Positions 33,555 to 43,246 of a stretch of 64,000 nucleotides of DNA are shown in pieces (position 1 is the stretch's first letter; each line of letters opens with the position of its first letter). Both the position numbers and the translations under genes were made by a program. This DNA comes from an uncultured Tenacibaculum sp. (lineage in GTDB: Bacteria; Bacteroidota; Bacteroidia; Flavobacteriales; Flavobacteriaceae), in contig NZ_CANNGG010000002.1 of the NCBI RefSeq assembly GCF_947504135.1, positions 310,001 to 374,000 on the forward strand, in the 5' to 3' direction. Under the pieces are notes generated by a model that did no database searches, was not told the origin of the DNA, and saw only the letters and a program-made list of their open reading frames with translations.

Positions 33555-33585
33555 AAAAAACCGAAGTATTAGCTTCGGTTTTTTG
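33555..33585. terminator. Bidirectional terminator at end of kynurenine cluster
   Basis: AAAAAACCGAAGTATTAGCT continues into TCGGTTTTTTG; the ACCGAAG/CTTCGGT stem has A and T flanks. It separates the cluster from the convergent TolC-like gene and can serve both. Confidence 0.92.
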
Positions 33586-33587
33586 TT

Positions 33588-34985
33588 TTATAAACTATTT
33601 AATTTACCTAATAGCTTTATAAGTTTTCCTTTTGTCTTGGCGTATTCATACTCATTTTTAATTTCTTTCAATTTACTCTCAATTAGTTTTACTTCTCTAT
33701 AATTAATTAGAAAAATAGAGCTCTCACCCAAAGTAAACTTACGTTCTTCACTTTTTACAATTGTATGATAATCGTTTACAAGTTTTTTTAAAATATCATT
33801 TTGCTTTTTATATGATGTAATTTCTTGCTCGGTAGCCGTTATTTTGTTTTGTAAAGAGACTTTAGTTGATGCAATTTCAAAGTCGATATCTTGTAGTTTT
33901 AGCTTAGCAAGTTTTAAATCTCCTCTAGATTTACGTAAGAATAGAGGAATGCTAACTTGAAGAGAATTCTTGTAGTTCGCAGTGCTAAAAGCATCAAAAT
34001 TATCCACTTTTGAAGCAAGGAAGTTATACTGAAAATCTACTTTAGGTAATAGGTTGTTTACTTTTAGTTGCTTATTTATTTCTAGGTTTCTTTTCTTTAA
34101 CTCCAGTAATTTTAACTTAGGATGGTTTTCAAATTCATTATCAAATAATGTAGTTATAGAAGTGTTTAGAATAGCATCAATATTAGAAAAAGTAGTAACG
34201 TCAGGAATTATTTCTTCTTTTATTTCCATAGGAATGTTGTTACCAATCCATAAATAATTAGAAAGTTCTAACTTAGATTTAATGTATTTAATATTCGCTT
34301 TTTCTAGGTCTAACTTTCTGTTTTTTAAATTGATATTTGCTTCTAAAGTATCTATAGCTGGTTTATCACCAGCTTTGAAGCTTTTCTTTACGTTTTTTAA
34401 CCTGATATCTGCATTAGTGTAATAATCTTTATAAACATTATAACTCTGATAATATTGCAACCAGTTTAAGTACGTGTTTATGGCTTCAAATAAAATATCG
34501 TTAACGAGTAACTGTTGTTCTAGTTTACCTTGCTGTGTATAGAGTTTAGCTTGTTTTAAAGTAGCCATTCTTTTATTAATGAATAAGTTTTTTGCTAAAG
34601 AAACCGATACACCAACATTATATAGTCCTTTTTCTGGAGTATTGTGTTCAGGGTTTAAATATTGACCAGAATTATTCTCATAACTACCTTTTAGCTCTAT
34701 TCCATACCAAGTCGGAATTTTAAAGGTTGAATTTAACTTTTTGTAATAATCTTTGCCTTTAAATTCTTTTCTGTCATAGTCTACTTCTATTTTAGGGTCG
34801 AAACCACCTCTAGCTTTTAATAATTTAGCCTCATTGGTACTTGTAATAAGTTCAGCTTGCTTTATAATAGGGTGGTATTTTTTTACATACCCTAAATATT
34901 CTTCTAAACTAAGTTGAATACTTAAATTATCTTGTGCTGTAGCTATAAAGCTTAGTAACAAAAAAAGGATACTTAACCTTTTCAT
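33588..34985 (-). CDS. TolC-family outer membrane efflux protein
   Basis: This 465-residue protein has a signal peptide (LSILFLLLSFIATAQ). The rest is two repeated long-helix/coiled-coil and beta-strand units typical of TolC: LEEYLGYVKKYHPIIKQAELI, RLKNVKKSFKAGDKPAIDTLEANINLKNRKLDLEKA in the first, and KLKLLELKKRNLEINKQLKV onward in the second. It is the outer-membrane duct of the tripartite exporter with the HlyD-like and ABC proteins upstream (33-base gap). Confidence 0.9.
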   Translation of the reverse strand: MKRLSILFLLLSFIATAQDNLSIQLSLEEYLGYVKKYHPIIKQAELITSTNEAKLLKARGGFDPKIEVDYDRKEFKGKDYYKKLNSTFKIPTWYGIELKGSYENNSGQYLNPEHNTPEKGLYNVGVSVSLAKNLFINKRMATLKQAKLYTQQGKLEQQLLVNDILFEAINTYLNWLQYYQSYNVYKDYYTNADIRLKNVKKSFKAGDKPAIDTLEANINLKNRKLDLEKANIKYIKSKLELSNYLWIGNNIPMEIKEEIIPDVTTFSNIDAILNTSITTLFDNEFENHPKLKLLELKKRNLEINKQLKVNNLLPKVDFQYNFLASKVDNFDAFSTANYKNSLQVSIPLFLRKSRGDLKLAKLKLQDIDFEIASTKVSLQNKITATEQEITSYKKQNDILKKLVNDYHTIVKSEERKFTLGESSIFLINYREVKLIESKLKEIKNEYEYAKTKGKLIKLLGKLNSL

Positions 34986-35018
34986 CTATTTGTTTTTTAT
35001 TGTTTTACTGAGTAGTTA

Positions 35019-36380
35019 TTAGGCTTCTTTTTTTGACTTTTTACCACTTTCTTTATTTTTTGGTTGGTAGAAGTTAGGAGGGAAGCTGTTAATCTGTCTC
35101 CATAACTCAAACCATATAGGTACATTTTCTAACAAGGCAATGGTTTTTGCTCCAGAGCCTACTCTAATAGCTTTTGGCCAAGGTTCTTGATCATTATTAG
35201 GAACAATTAAAACACGATACTTCCCGTTACTACTAATAAAATTTTCGATAGCTACAATTTTAGCACCGTAAGTTCCGTATGATACATTAGGCCAACCACT
35301 AAATACCATAGCAGGCCAACCATCAAACTGAACGCGAACTTCTTCACCAATGTGTATCAATGGTAAATCGATAGGTTGTATGTACATTTCAACAGCTAAA
35401 TCGTAGTCAGCAGGCATAATATTTACTAATTGTTCACCTTCTTTAAAAGTTTCACCAATACCAGACTTTATAGCTTTATTAATATACCCATCTTGTGGAG
35501 CTGTAATGAATAATAAAGAGCTTCGTTTGCTATAATTAGCTAAGCTAGTTTCTAGTTTTGAAACTTGAACTTCAGCATCATAAGCACCAGATTGTGCACT
35601 ATACAAGCTGCTTTCTGTTTTAGATAATTTATCAGCATAAGAAGCTTGTGTACTACTAATAGCTAATTGTGCATTAATAATATTGTTTTTAGAAGTAAAG
35701 AATTTGTTTTCTTGAGAAATCAATTTAGCAGATAACTCTTGAAGTTTTGCTCTTTTTTCTTCAACATCCTTTACAGCTTTTAAACCTTCTTTTTCTAAGG
35801 TAACAGTTCTATCAAATTGAGTTTGAGCTATTTTTTGTTTTATTTTAATAGCTTCAAGATCAATACTATCACTTTTAGCTTTTAAGTAGGCTTGTTTTAA
35901 TTTGTTTTTTGCTTGCTCTAGTTTTAATTTACGTTCTCTTTTAATAGCTATAATCTGATTTTGCAAGGCACTAATCTTATTGTTATATGCTTTGGCGGAT
36001 AGTGTTTTAGAGTTTAACTGTTTACCGGTTCTTTCAGCAAGTTTAGTATCAAAATAGCCACTTTTTATTTCTGAAATTCTTAAAATAGTATCTCCTTTCT
36101 TTACAAAATCTCCCTCTTGTACAAACCATTCTTCTATACGCCCAGGTATTTGTGATTGTAATGTTTGTGGACGTTGATTAGGTTTAAGGGTGGTAACCTG
36201 TCCTTTGCTAGTTACATTTTGAGTCCAAGGTAAAAACAAGATGATTATTAAGATAACAGAAAATACTAGTAAAAACCTTTTAAATAACTTGTGGTACTCT
36301 TTTGTGAAAATGTCTTTTCCAGACTTGAACGTTGTTATGTCTATTTGGTCTGAAACGGTGTTTTTTGATATGTTTAACAT
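35019..36380 (-). CDS. HlyD-family periplasmic adaptor
   Basis: This 453-residue protein has one N-terminal membrane helix (FKRFLLVFSVILIIILFLPW). The first half of a lipoyl/biotinyl domain follows (GRIEEWFVQEGDFVKKGDTIL), then a long coiled-coil hairpin (about residues 125-285). The second lipoyl half (FITAPQDGYINKAIKSGIGE) and a beta-barrel (IHIGEEVRVQFDGWPAMVF) complete it. It bridges the inner-membrane ABC protein and the TolC duct. It lies 6 bases after the ABC gene. Substrate is unknown. Confidence 0.92.
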   Translation of the reverse strand: MLNISKNTVSDQIDITTFKSGKDIFTKEYHKLFKRFLLVFSVILIIILFLPWTQNVTSKGQVTTLKPNQRPQTLQSQIPGRIEEWFVQEGDFVKKGDTILRISEIKSGYFDTKLAERTGKQLNSKTLSAKAYNNKISALQNQIIAIKRERKLKLEQAKNKLKQAYLKAKSDSIDLEAIKIKQKIAQTQFDRTVTLEKEGLKAVKDVEEKRAKLQELSAKLISQENKFFTSKNNIINAQLAISSTQASYADKLSKTESSLYSAQSGAYDAEVQVSKLETSLANYSKRSSLLFITAPQDGYINKAIKSGIGETFKEGEQLVNIMPADYDLAVEMYIQPIDLPLIHIGEEVRVQFDGWPAMVFSGWPNVSYGTYGAKIVAIENFISSNGKYRVLIVPNNDQEPWPKAIRVGSGAKTIALLENVPIWFELWRQINSFPPNFYQPKNKESGKKSKKEA

Positions 36381-36386
36381 GATTAC

Positions 36387-38057
36387 CTAGGATTTAAAGT
36401 TAGTTATACTACCTTTTTCAAGGGTAATTTGTTTGTTGCACTTCTCTTTCCAATATTCATTACGGCTTACAATAATTAAACTCCATGGTTGAGAAACATC
36501 AGTAATGAAATCAATTATTTTTTCAGCTTCATTTTTTTCAAATAAATCAAGGGGATTCTCCAAAATGAGAAGTTTTGGTTTTTTAATGATTGCTCTAGAA
36601 AGAATAATTTTCTTAGCGACTGTATAAGCAATAAGTTTCCCTTCAGGTTTTAAATAAGTGTCTAAACCTTTAGGTTGCTGCTTTAGAAACTCTGTTAATC
36701 CTGTGATTTTAAAAATGTTATGTATCTCGTCATCTGTTATAGAAGAATCTCCAAAAGTTATGTTTTCTCTAATAGTTCCTTTGAAAGGAGTTTCTTCTGA
36801 AAGAGATAAGCCTAGGTTAGCTCTGTAGTTGTTAGTTAATACACCTTTTAGTGATAAGTCATTCACAAAAATACCTCCATATGTTGGTTCAATTAAACCA
36901 GAAATGAGTTGAATTAAACTAGATTTTCCAGAGTTACTACTTCCTTGAAGTAAAACTCTATCGTTAGAGTTTATTTCAAAAGAAACATTATTAATTACTG
37001 GTTTTGGTCTGTTGTTAACAACATAGGATACATCTTGAAATTCAATTTTAAAAGGTTTATCTCTATTAATATTACTACCTTTTTGTGGCTCTATGGGTTT
37101 ATCTATAACCTCTCCGAGTTTTTCTAAAGATGTAAGTACATCGTAAAAAGATTCAAGTCCAAGTATTAATTTTTCTACAGAATTCATAATTAGGATGATA
37201 ATAATTTCAGCAGCAACAAATTGACCAATATTCATTTGTTGTGTCAGTACTAAAAAACCACCTATAAGTAATAAACCAGCAGTAATAATTACTTTAAAAC
37301 TAATCATTTGAATATATTGCATAACAAGTACTTTAAAGTGACTTTCTCTAGATTTTAAATAATCATCTACAAGAAGATCACTTTTTTCAAGAGCTAGTTT
37401 TGTTTTTCCTGATAATTTAAAACTTATTATAGTTCTTGCAATCTCTTGAAGCCAGTGAGCCACTTTATATTTGTTTTTTGACTCTTTTAAACTCGTTTCC
37501 AATCCTTTTTCTGCGGTGTACTTAAAAACAACATAGATTAATAGTAAAACTAACAATCCGAAAATAATAAAAAACGGATGGTAAAAGGAAAGTAGAAGTA
37601 AGGCAAAAATGATTTGTAACAGAGCAGAAGGAGCATCAATTAAAATTTTTGAAATACCTTTTTGAATGGTTAACGTATCAAAAAAGCGATTGGCAAGTTC
37701 AGGGGGGTAATAGTTTCTTAATTCATTCATTTTAATTTTAGGAAATCGATAACTAAGTTCTATAGATGCTCTGGTAAATATTCTTTGCTGAATAGTTTCA
37801 ATAATTCTAAACTGCATTAGTTTTAAAACTCCACTAAAAGCAACACCAGCAGTTACTAATATGACTAGTACAATCCAAGAAGCAGAAATTTGAGCTGCTT
37901 GTAATAAGTTAATAATAGCTTGTACACCTAAAGGTAATGAGAGAGCAACAATACCTTCAAAAATAGCGTAGTAAGCGATTTGGGTTGTGTCTTTTTTTTC
38001 TAATTTTATTAGCCCTATAAATCGCTGCCACGGTGTTAGTTTATTTTTTTTCCTCAT
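36387..38057 (-). CDS. ABC exporter with degenerate ATPase domain
   Basis: This 556-residue protein has a six-helix membrane domain (about residues 20-305) and an ABC-like domain (330-550), without an N-terminal peptidase. Walker A is kept (LQGSSNSGKSSL). Other motifs are lost: the Q-loop place reads LSLSEETPF without Gln, and the signature place reads GKLIAYTVAKK in place of LSGGQ. Walker B is LLILENPLD without Asp-Glu, and the switch reads IIVSRNEYW without His. It probably binds ATP but should hydrolyse poorly. It overlaps the TetR gene by 17 bases. Substrate is unknown. Confidence 0.87.
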   Translation of the reverse strand: MRKKNKLTPWQRFIGLIKLEKKDTTQIAYYAIFEGIVALSLPLGVQAIINLLQAAQISASWIVLVILVTAGVAFSGVLKLMQFRIIETIQQRIFTRASIELSYRFPKIKMNELRNYYPPELANRFFDTLTIQKGISKILIDAPSALLQIIFALLLLSFYHPFFIIFGLLVLLLIYVVFKYTAEKGLETSLKESKNKYKVAHWLQEIARTIISFKLSGKTKLALEKSDLLVDDYLKSRESHFKVLVMQYIQMISFKVIITAGLLLIGGFLVLTQQMNIGQFVAAEIIIILIMNSVEKLILGLESFYDVLTSLEKLGEVIDKPIEPQKGSNINRDKPFKIEFQDVSYVVNNRPKPVINNVSFEINSNDRVLLQGSSNSGKSSLIQLISGLIEPTYGGIFVNDLSLKGVLTNNYRANLGLSLSEETPFKGTIRENITFGDSSITDDEIHNIFKITGLTEFLKQQPKGLDTYLKPEGKLIAYTVAKKIILSRAIIKKPKLLILENPLDLFEKNEAEKIIDFITDVSQPWSLIIVSRNEYWKEKCNKQITLEKGSITNFKS

Positions 38058-38727
38058 TTGAAAGTACGTTTAAAGTTAATTCTGTAAAAAAGGATGTGAT
38101 AGTAGTGTTTTCATTACAGTTAGTAAGTGATTTAAAATGAGCTTTGACAAATTGCTGATGTAATATTCCTTCAATTACAGTGCTTGCTAATGTTAAAGGA
38201 TGTTTGTACGAATTGTCATAATTACTAATAATTTCTGCAAAACGTTTTATTACTTCTTTATACAGTTTAAAAAACCCGTCTTTATTTTCAGTATCTACCT
38301 CTTTTGTAGAGTATGATTTTGAATTTTCATTGATTATGATTAAGTTAAGTAAGGCTTCATTTATATGAGAAAAGTTATTGTCTTGTTTGGCTTTTCTAGT
38401 TAAAACTTCAATAGCTTTAATCAATTTTTCTTTTGGGTTGTTAATACTATAAGTTTCTATTACTAAAGAATACTGAATCCATCCCCAATACCAAGAAGTT
38501 AAGTAGATTAAAAGTCTATGCTTACTTTCAAAATAACGATAAATAGAACTTTCGTTCGAGCCTATTACTTTGCCTAATCTCTTGAAATTAAAGTTTTCAA
38601 AACCAATTTCTTCAATTAGTATAATACTGTTTTCTATTATTCTTTTACCTAAATCAGATGTTTCAGGATCTTTAATATAAATACCAGAAGGAATCTCTAT
38701 TTTTAAATTTGATAGTAAATTTTTCAT
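38041..38727 (-). CDS. TetR/AcrR family regulator
   Basis: This 228-residue protein has a TetR-type HTH at about residues 25-75: IIENSIILIEEIGFENFNFK then RLGKVIGSNESSIYRYFESK, where SxSSIYRYF is the hallmark recognition-helix region. The C-terminal ligand domain is divergent. It is the first gene of the four-gene exporter operon and overlaps the ABC gene by 17 bases, so it likely autoregulates the operon in response to an unknown compound. In the 241-base gap upstream only a terminator and A/T-rich sequence are seen. Confidence 0.9.
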   Translation of the reverse strand: MKNLLSNLKIEIPSGIYIKDPETSDLGKRIIENSIILIEEIGFENFNFKRLGKVIGSNESSIYRYFESKHRLLIYLTSWYWGWIQYSLVIETYSINNPKEKLIKAIEVLTRKAKQDNNFSHINEALLNLIIINENSKSYSTKEVDTENKDGFFKLYKEVIKRFAEIISNYDNSYKHPLTLASTVIEGILHQQFVKAHFKSLTNCNENTTITSFFTELTLNVLSNEEKK

Positions 38728-38911
38728 AATTAAAAATTAACTATGCAAATATAATAGTAAAACTATTAATTATGAAAATAAAAGTATTAATAAGGTGTTA
38801 ATTTTAATTACATAAAATACTTATGAAGACTTTTTAGAATATGACTAACTTTATAGAATAGTGTTAAATTAAGATTTATTTGGGGTAAAAATGAATGTTT
38901 GAAGTACATTA

Positions 38912-38946
38912 AAACTAAAAAAGCCTCAGAAATTACTCTGAGGCTT
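38912..38946 (-). terminator. Terminator after yceI-like gene
   Basis: On the minus strand AAGCCTCAGAG, a short loop, CTGAGGCTTTTTTAGTTTT form an 8-9-bp hairpin with a T tail. It lies 24 bases past the YceI stop. Confidence 0.85.
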
Positions 38947-38969
38947 TCAAATATATGTTTAATCGGTTT

Positions 38970-39602
38970 TTATTTAAAAACAGATGTAATGTTTAAAGCT
39001 ACTTCATCCCAAGTTTTTGAAACTCCATCAGCACCTTTATGTAAATCTTTACATGCAGTATTTAAAGATTCTAATGCCTTATTAGCTTGCCAGTCTGTAA
39101 TTTTCATAGTTGTATTTAAACTGAACTCTTTTCCGTTTAAAGTGTATTTAAAAGGAAGTTTTTTAGTAACACCATTCATGGTTAAGCTAGCGTGACCAAT
39201 AGAGTCATTTTCTAAAACTAGTTTACCAGAAAGTAATTCAGTATTATCCATTACTCCGAAGAAAAACTTTTTAATTTTAAAATCTCTGCTAGTATCTTTT
39301 GTGAAAATACTACTTACAGGAATAGAAAACTCAGCATTGTTGATAGCATCTTTTGCTGTATCAGCTTCACCACCAGCAGTAATGTTTACTTTTTGAAATT
39401 GTCCATTTACAGGTACTTTTTCAGTAGTTTTATAAGCTGTCCAGTTTATTACATTGTCAGCATCTTGTAATACAAAAGCGGCTTTCTTTTCTGTTTTAAC
39501 TTCTTCCTTTGTGGTTTCTGTTTCTTTTTTTGCTTCTGATTTACAAGATGTCATTTGAAAAACTGTAAAACAGATAACTAAAGAATAAACGATTTTTTTC
39601 AT
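38970..39602 (-). CDS. YceI-like lipoprotein
   Basis: This 210-residue protein has a lipoprotein signal with lipobox MTSC (Cys20), a Lys/Glu-rich linker (KKETETTKEEVKTEKKA) and a YceI lipocalin-like beta barrel. In it NVINWTAYKTTEKVPVNGQF, FKIKKFFFGVMDN and GHASLTMNGVTKKLPF are seen. YceI proteins bind long isoprenoid or fatty-acyl lipids. It is exported to the envelope. It lies 5 bases after an acyl-CoA-binding protein gene, which suggests a lipid-related pair. Confidence 0.88.
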   Translation of the reverse strand: MKKIVYSLVICFTVFQMTSCKSEAKKETETTKEEVKTEKKAAFVLQDADNVINWTAYKTTEKVPVNGQFQKVNITAGGEADTAKDAINNAEFSIPVSSIFTKDTSRDFKIKKFFFGVMDNTELLSGKLVLENDSIGHASLTMNGVTKKLPFKYTLNGKEFSLNTTMKITDWQANKALESLNTACKDLHKGADGVSKTWDEVALNITSVFK

Positions 39603-39607
39603 GATAT

Positions 39608-39865
39608 TTATTTTATAATTGAATTTACTAATTTAATATACTCTTTTTTTGCTTCTCGTTCACTCATACCTCTAAGTTGCATCCAAGCATTAAATTTAAA
39701 GGCATTTCGTAAATCACTATTGTCATTAAATGTAAATCTATCTCCTTTTACGGCTTGTTTATAGTAAGCATATAGGCGCAGCATAACATCAGGAGGAAGT
39801 TTTTCCTCTAAATCAGATGCTATGTTATAAGCTTCTTTAAACTTTAAATCTAAATCATTTTCCAT
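39608..39865 (-). CDS. Acyl-CoA-binding protein
   Basis: This 85-residue protein is a full four-helix ACBP: LDLKFKEAYNIASDLEEKLP, LRLYAYYKQAVKGDR (the conserved YxxYKQA), and KFNAWMQLRGMSEREAKKEYI. The usual lysine and tyrosine ligands of the CoA moiety are in YKQA and AKKEYI. ACBPs are best known from eukaryotes but occur in Flavobacteriaceae. It lies 29 bases after cdsA and 5 before the YceI gene, so lipid metabolism is the common theme. Confidence 0.92.
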   Translation of the reverse strand: MENDLDLKFKEAYNIASDLEEKLPPDVMLRLYAYYKQAVKGDRFTFNDNSDLRNAFKFNAWMQLRGMSEREAKKEYIKLVNSIIK

Positions 39866-39894
39866 GGCTTTGGATAATTAAATGTACAGACAGT

Positions 39895-40686
39895 TTACAT
39901 TATATAATGAATATACAAATATACGAAGGGTGCAAGGAAAAACAAGCTATCTAGCCTATCTAATAATCCACCATGTCCAGGCATAATTGTACCACTATCT
40001 TTTACATTGGCTTGTCTTTTAAGTTTAGATTCTACTAAATCACCCAAAGATCCAAAAACAGAAACGATAACTGCAATGATTACCCAGTTTAAGATAGAAA
40101 AAACACCTGAATATTGCCCAATGATAAAGCCTACAATTATAGAAAAAACGACACCACCTATAAAGCCTTCAATAGTTTTTTTAGGAGATACTTTTTCAAA
40201 CAATTTATGTTTTCCGAAGTTTTTACCCACCAAGAAAGCAAAGCTGTCATTCGTCCAAATAAGAAGCATAATATAAATTATGATGTAAGGCTGATACATA
40301 TTGTCAATAAACGGAAGGTTTATTAAAAAGTAAAAAGGAAAAATTAAATAGATGGCTTGTAAAAATATTTTTTCACTAAAAGCTTCTGTTTTTATAGGCT
40401 TTGTACTAATAAGTAAATATAATAAGACAGCTAAACCGAATAGGGTAATAGCTAGTAAAAAATCAGTAAAATTAATAGTTTTTTTTATTGAAGAAAAAAC
40501 CACGTAAGCTAAAAGTAAATAGGGAATAAAGCTTTTTAATTTTAAAATTTTAGAAAGTTCCCCGATACAAACTGTTGCAAATATAGCTAATAAACCTATG
40601 TATGTTTCTGCAGAAACCAGGATAGCAGAAATAGATAGGATAGCATAAACAAGTGCTGAAAGTGATCTTGTTAAAAGGTTAGACAT
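39895..40686 (-). CDS. cdsA: Phosphatidate cytidylyltransferase
   Basis: This 263-residue polytopic inner-membrane enzyme makes CDP-diacylglycerol from phosphatidate and CTP. About seven or eight helices are seen. The C-terminal signature is clear: DSFAFLVGKNFGKHKLFEKVSPKKTIEG in mid-protein and SVFGSLGDLVESKLKR...KDSGTIMPGHGGLLDRLDS at the end. It follows the LUD gene by 3 bases. A psd gene often sits between cdsA and the ACBP gene in related genomes; none is here. Confidence 0.95.
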   Translation of the reverse strand: MSNLLTRSLSALVYAILSISAILVSAETYIGLLAIFATVCIGELSKILKLKSFIPYLLLAYVVFSSIKKTINFTDFLLAITLFGLAVLLYLLISTKPIKTEAFSEKIFLQAIYLIFPFYFLINLPFIDNMYQPYIIIYIMLLIWTNDSFAFLVGKNFGKHKLFEKVSPKKTIEGFIGGVVFSIIVGFIIGQYSGVFSILNWVIIAVIVSVFGSLGDLVESKLKRQANVKDSGTIMPGHGGLLDRLDSLFFLAPFVYLYIHYIM

Positions 40687-40689
40687 AGG

Positions 40690-41280
40690 TTAAAGATCTT
40701 CAAAGAGCAGCAAATATAAATCTTTTGTGTTATTGTTGCCATAATTTAAGAAATTATCATCTTCAACTTCAAATTTGTAATTTCTTATAGAGCTGATGTT
40801 AGTTGGAATATTACCACTAAAGTGTGTTTTAATTCCCATTAAACCTTCTCCTGTATTTTTTACTAATTGACTAGTTGTGGCATACACAATAAAGTGCTTA
40901 GAATGGGCTGCTAGTTTTTGGCTACCTAATTGATTAGAAGAAAATAATATTTCTCCTTTGTCAGCAATTAAGTGCTCACAAGAGGTGAAAAAAGGAACTG
41001 AATCTGATGAATGTTGTTGAACATTTACCTCAATTTTTTCAGTAATTTTTAATAAGTCATAATCTGTACAAGTAACTTTTCGCCAATTATTTTCTTGTAA
41101 GATGCTTTTTAAATTATTAGTTACTTCGTTTATAGATGTACAGTATAAAAATTTACCTCCTTTATTTATAAAATGATGAACAAAAGAATCATCTAAAGAT
41201 AAATGAACTACTTGCTCATTGGCAATCTTCTCTTTAGATGATTCTTTAAAGGTTTTAAATAATTTATTGAAAAAATTCAT
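40690..41280 (-). CDS. LUD-domain protein
   Basis: This 196-residue LutC/YkgG-like protein has SVPFFTSCEHLIADKGEILF and KHFIVYATTSQLVKNTGEGL, matching the LUD domain core. LutC takes part in lactate oxidation with LutAB in other bacteria. Here it is a stand-alone gene between ftsH (12 bases) and cdsA (3 bases), a context conserved in Flavobacteriaceae, so its role is probably different and unknown. Confidence 0.85.
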   Translation of the reverse strand: MNFFNKLFKTFKESSKEKIANEQVVHLSLDDSFVHHFINKGGKFLYCTSINEVTNNLKSILQENNWRKVTCTDYDLLKITEKIEVNVQQHSSDSVPFFTSCEHLIADKGEILFSSNQLGSQKLAAHSKHFIVYATTSQLVKNTGEGLMGIKTHFSGNIPTNISSIRNYKFEVEDDNFLNYGNNNTKDLYLLLFEDL

Positions 41281-41292
41281 TCAAATAAAAAA

Positions 41293-43221
41293 CTATTCTT
41301 CAGTTGTTGTTTCAGTTTTTTCTTCTTCCTTTCCAAACGGTCTATCTCCAAAGATTTTTACTAAATCGTCTTTGAAAATCACCTCTTTTTCAAGTAATAA
41401 TTCAGCTAACTCAGTTAGTTTATCTCTGTTTTCATCTAGTATATGAATAGCTCTTTTGTATTGATTTTCGATAATTTCTGAAATTTCTTCATCAATTTTC
41501 TGAGCAGTAGCATCACTATACGGCTTAACAAAAGCATCGTTTCCAGATGAATCGTAATAGGTAATGTTACCTACTTTATCATTTAAACCGTAAACAGTAA
41601 CCATAGCACGAGCTTGTTTCGTAACTTTTTCTAAGTCGCTTAACGCACCTGTAGAAATCTTATCAAACATTAACTTTTCAGCAGCTCTACCACCCATGGT
41701 AGCACACATCTCATCAAGCATTTGCTCTGTTTGAATAATTTTTCTTTCTTCTGGAAGATACCAAGCAGCTCCTAATGATTGACCACGAGGAACGATAGTA
41801 ACTTTTACTAAAGGAGCGGCATGCTCTAACATCCAACTTACTGTTGCATGACCTGCTTCGTGGAAAGCAATAACTTTCTTTTCTTTCGGAGTAATTACTT
41901 TGTTTTTCTTTTCTAAACCTCCTACAATTCGATCAACAGCATCTAAGAAATCTTGATGCTCGATTGCTTCTTTACCTTTTCTTGCAGCGATTAAAGCAGC
42001 TTCGTTACAAAGGTTAGCAATATCAGCTCCAGAGAAACCAGGAGTTTGTTGTGCTAAGAATTCTAAGTTTACGTTTTCAGCTAACTTTAATGATTTGATA
42101 TGTACGTTAAAAATTTCTCTACGTTCGTGTAAGTCTGGTAAATCAACATAAATTTGACGATCAAAACGACCAGCACGCATTAAAGCTTTATCTAATACAT
42201 CAGCACGGTTGGTAGCAGCTAATACAATTACATTAGTATCGGTACCAAAACCATCCATTTCTGTTAATAATTGGTTTAAAGTGTTTTCACGTTCGTCATT
42301 ACCACCTGTCATACTGTTTTTACCTCTAGCACGCCCAATAGCATCAATTTCATCAATAAAAATGATTGAAGGCGATTTTTGTTGTGCCTGCTTAAATAAG
42401 TCACGAACACGAGATGCACCAACTCCTACAAACATTTCAACAAAATCAGAACCTGATAAAGAGAAGAAAGGTACGCCAGCTTCACCAGCAACAGCTTTAG
42501 CTAATAAAGTTTTACCAGTACCAGGAGGTCCTACTAACAAGGCTCCTTTAGGAATTTTACCTCCTAGTTTAGTATATTTTTCAGGGCTCTTTAAGAAGTC
42601 AACAATTTCTTGAACCTCTTCTTTAGCACCTTCTAAACCAGCTACATTTTTAAAAGTAGTTTTAACTTTAGTATTCTCGTCAAAAAGTTTTGCTTTAGAT
42701 TTTCCGATGTTGAAAATTTGACCTCCAGCACCACCGCCTCCAGCAGCTCCTGACATTCTTCTCATAAAGAACAACCAAATCGCAATTAATAAAATAAATG
42801 GAAGGAAGCTGATAAGGGTATCCATCATGCTCGTTCTTTCAATATTTACTTTATCAAAATCAAGGTTGTTTTCTTTTTTTTCTTTCTCGATCTCGTTTTC
42901 AAAATTTTGTAAATCACCAAAATTGTAGCTGTACAACGGAGAACCTTTTCTAAAGAAAGGAGATTCAACTAATTTTTTATGCTCTTCTTTTTTTTCTGCT
43001 TCAGGCTTTAAAAATATTTGAGCAACATTGTTGTTTTCAACAACTATTTTTTGAATATCGTTGGCTTCTAAAATTTTAGTGAACTCGTTTTTAGAAATAT
43101 TACGAGACCCTAAGCTACCAGAGTTAAAAAAACTTAACCCTAATAATATAATTAGTATTGGTATGTATAGCCAAAACGAGCTAAACGTAAATTTTGGCGT
43201 GTTTTTTTTATTATCACTCAT
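41293..43221 (-). CDS. ftsH: ATP-dependent zinc metalloprotease FtsH
   Basis: This 642-residue protein has two N-terminal membrane helices (about 12-30 and 135-153) around a periplasmic domain. The AAA+ domain has Walker A GPPGTGKTLLAKA, Walker B IIFIDEIDAIG and the second region of homology with Arg fingers. The M41 protease has HEAGH zinc ligands and the third ligand region in DLEKVT. It degrades membrane and some cytoplasmic proteins. It lies 25 bases after rsfS. Length and motifs are normal, with an acidic C-terminal tail. Confidence 0.97.
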   Translation of the reverse strand: MSDNKKNTPKFTFSSFWLYIPILIILLGLSFFNSGSLGSRNISKNEFTKILEANDIQKIVVENNNVAQIFLKPEAEKKEEHKKLVESPFFRKGSPLYSYNFGDLQNFENEIEKEKKENNLDFDKVNIERTSMMDTLISFLPFILLIAIWLFFMRRMSGAAGGGGAGGQIFNIGKSKAKLFDENTKVKTTFKNVAGLEGAKEEVQEIVDFLKSPEKYTKLGGKIPKGALLVGPPGTGKTLLAKAVAGEAGVPFFSLSGSDFVEMFVGVGASRVRDLFKQAQQKSPSIIFIDEIDAIGRARGKNSMTGGNDERENTLNQLLTEMDGFGTDTNVIVLAATNRADVLDKALMRAGRFDRQIYVDLPDLHERREIFNVHIKSLKLAENVNLEFLAQQTPGFSGADIANLCNEAALIAARKGKEAIEHQDFLDAVDRIVGGLEKKNKVITPKEKKVIAFHEAGHATVSWMLEHAAPLVKVTIVPRGQSLGAAWYLPEERKIIQTEQMLDEMCATMGGRAAEKLMFDKISTGALSDLEKVTKQARAMVTVYGLNDKVGNITYYDSSGNDAFVKPYSDATAQKIDEEISEIIENQYKRAIHILDENRDKLTELAELLLEKEVIFKDDLVKIFGDRPFGKEEEKTETTTEE

Positions 43222-43246
43222 AAATAGGTGTATAAAATGTTAGCAA

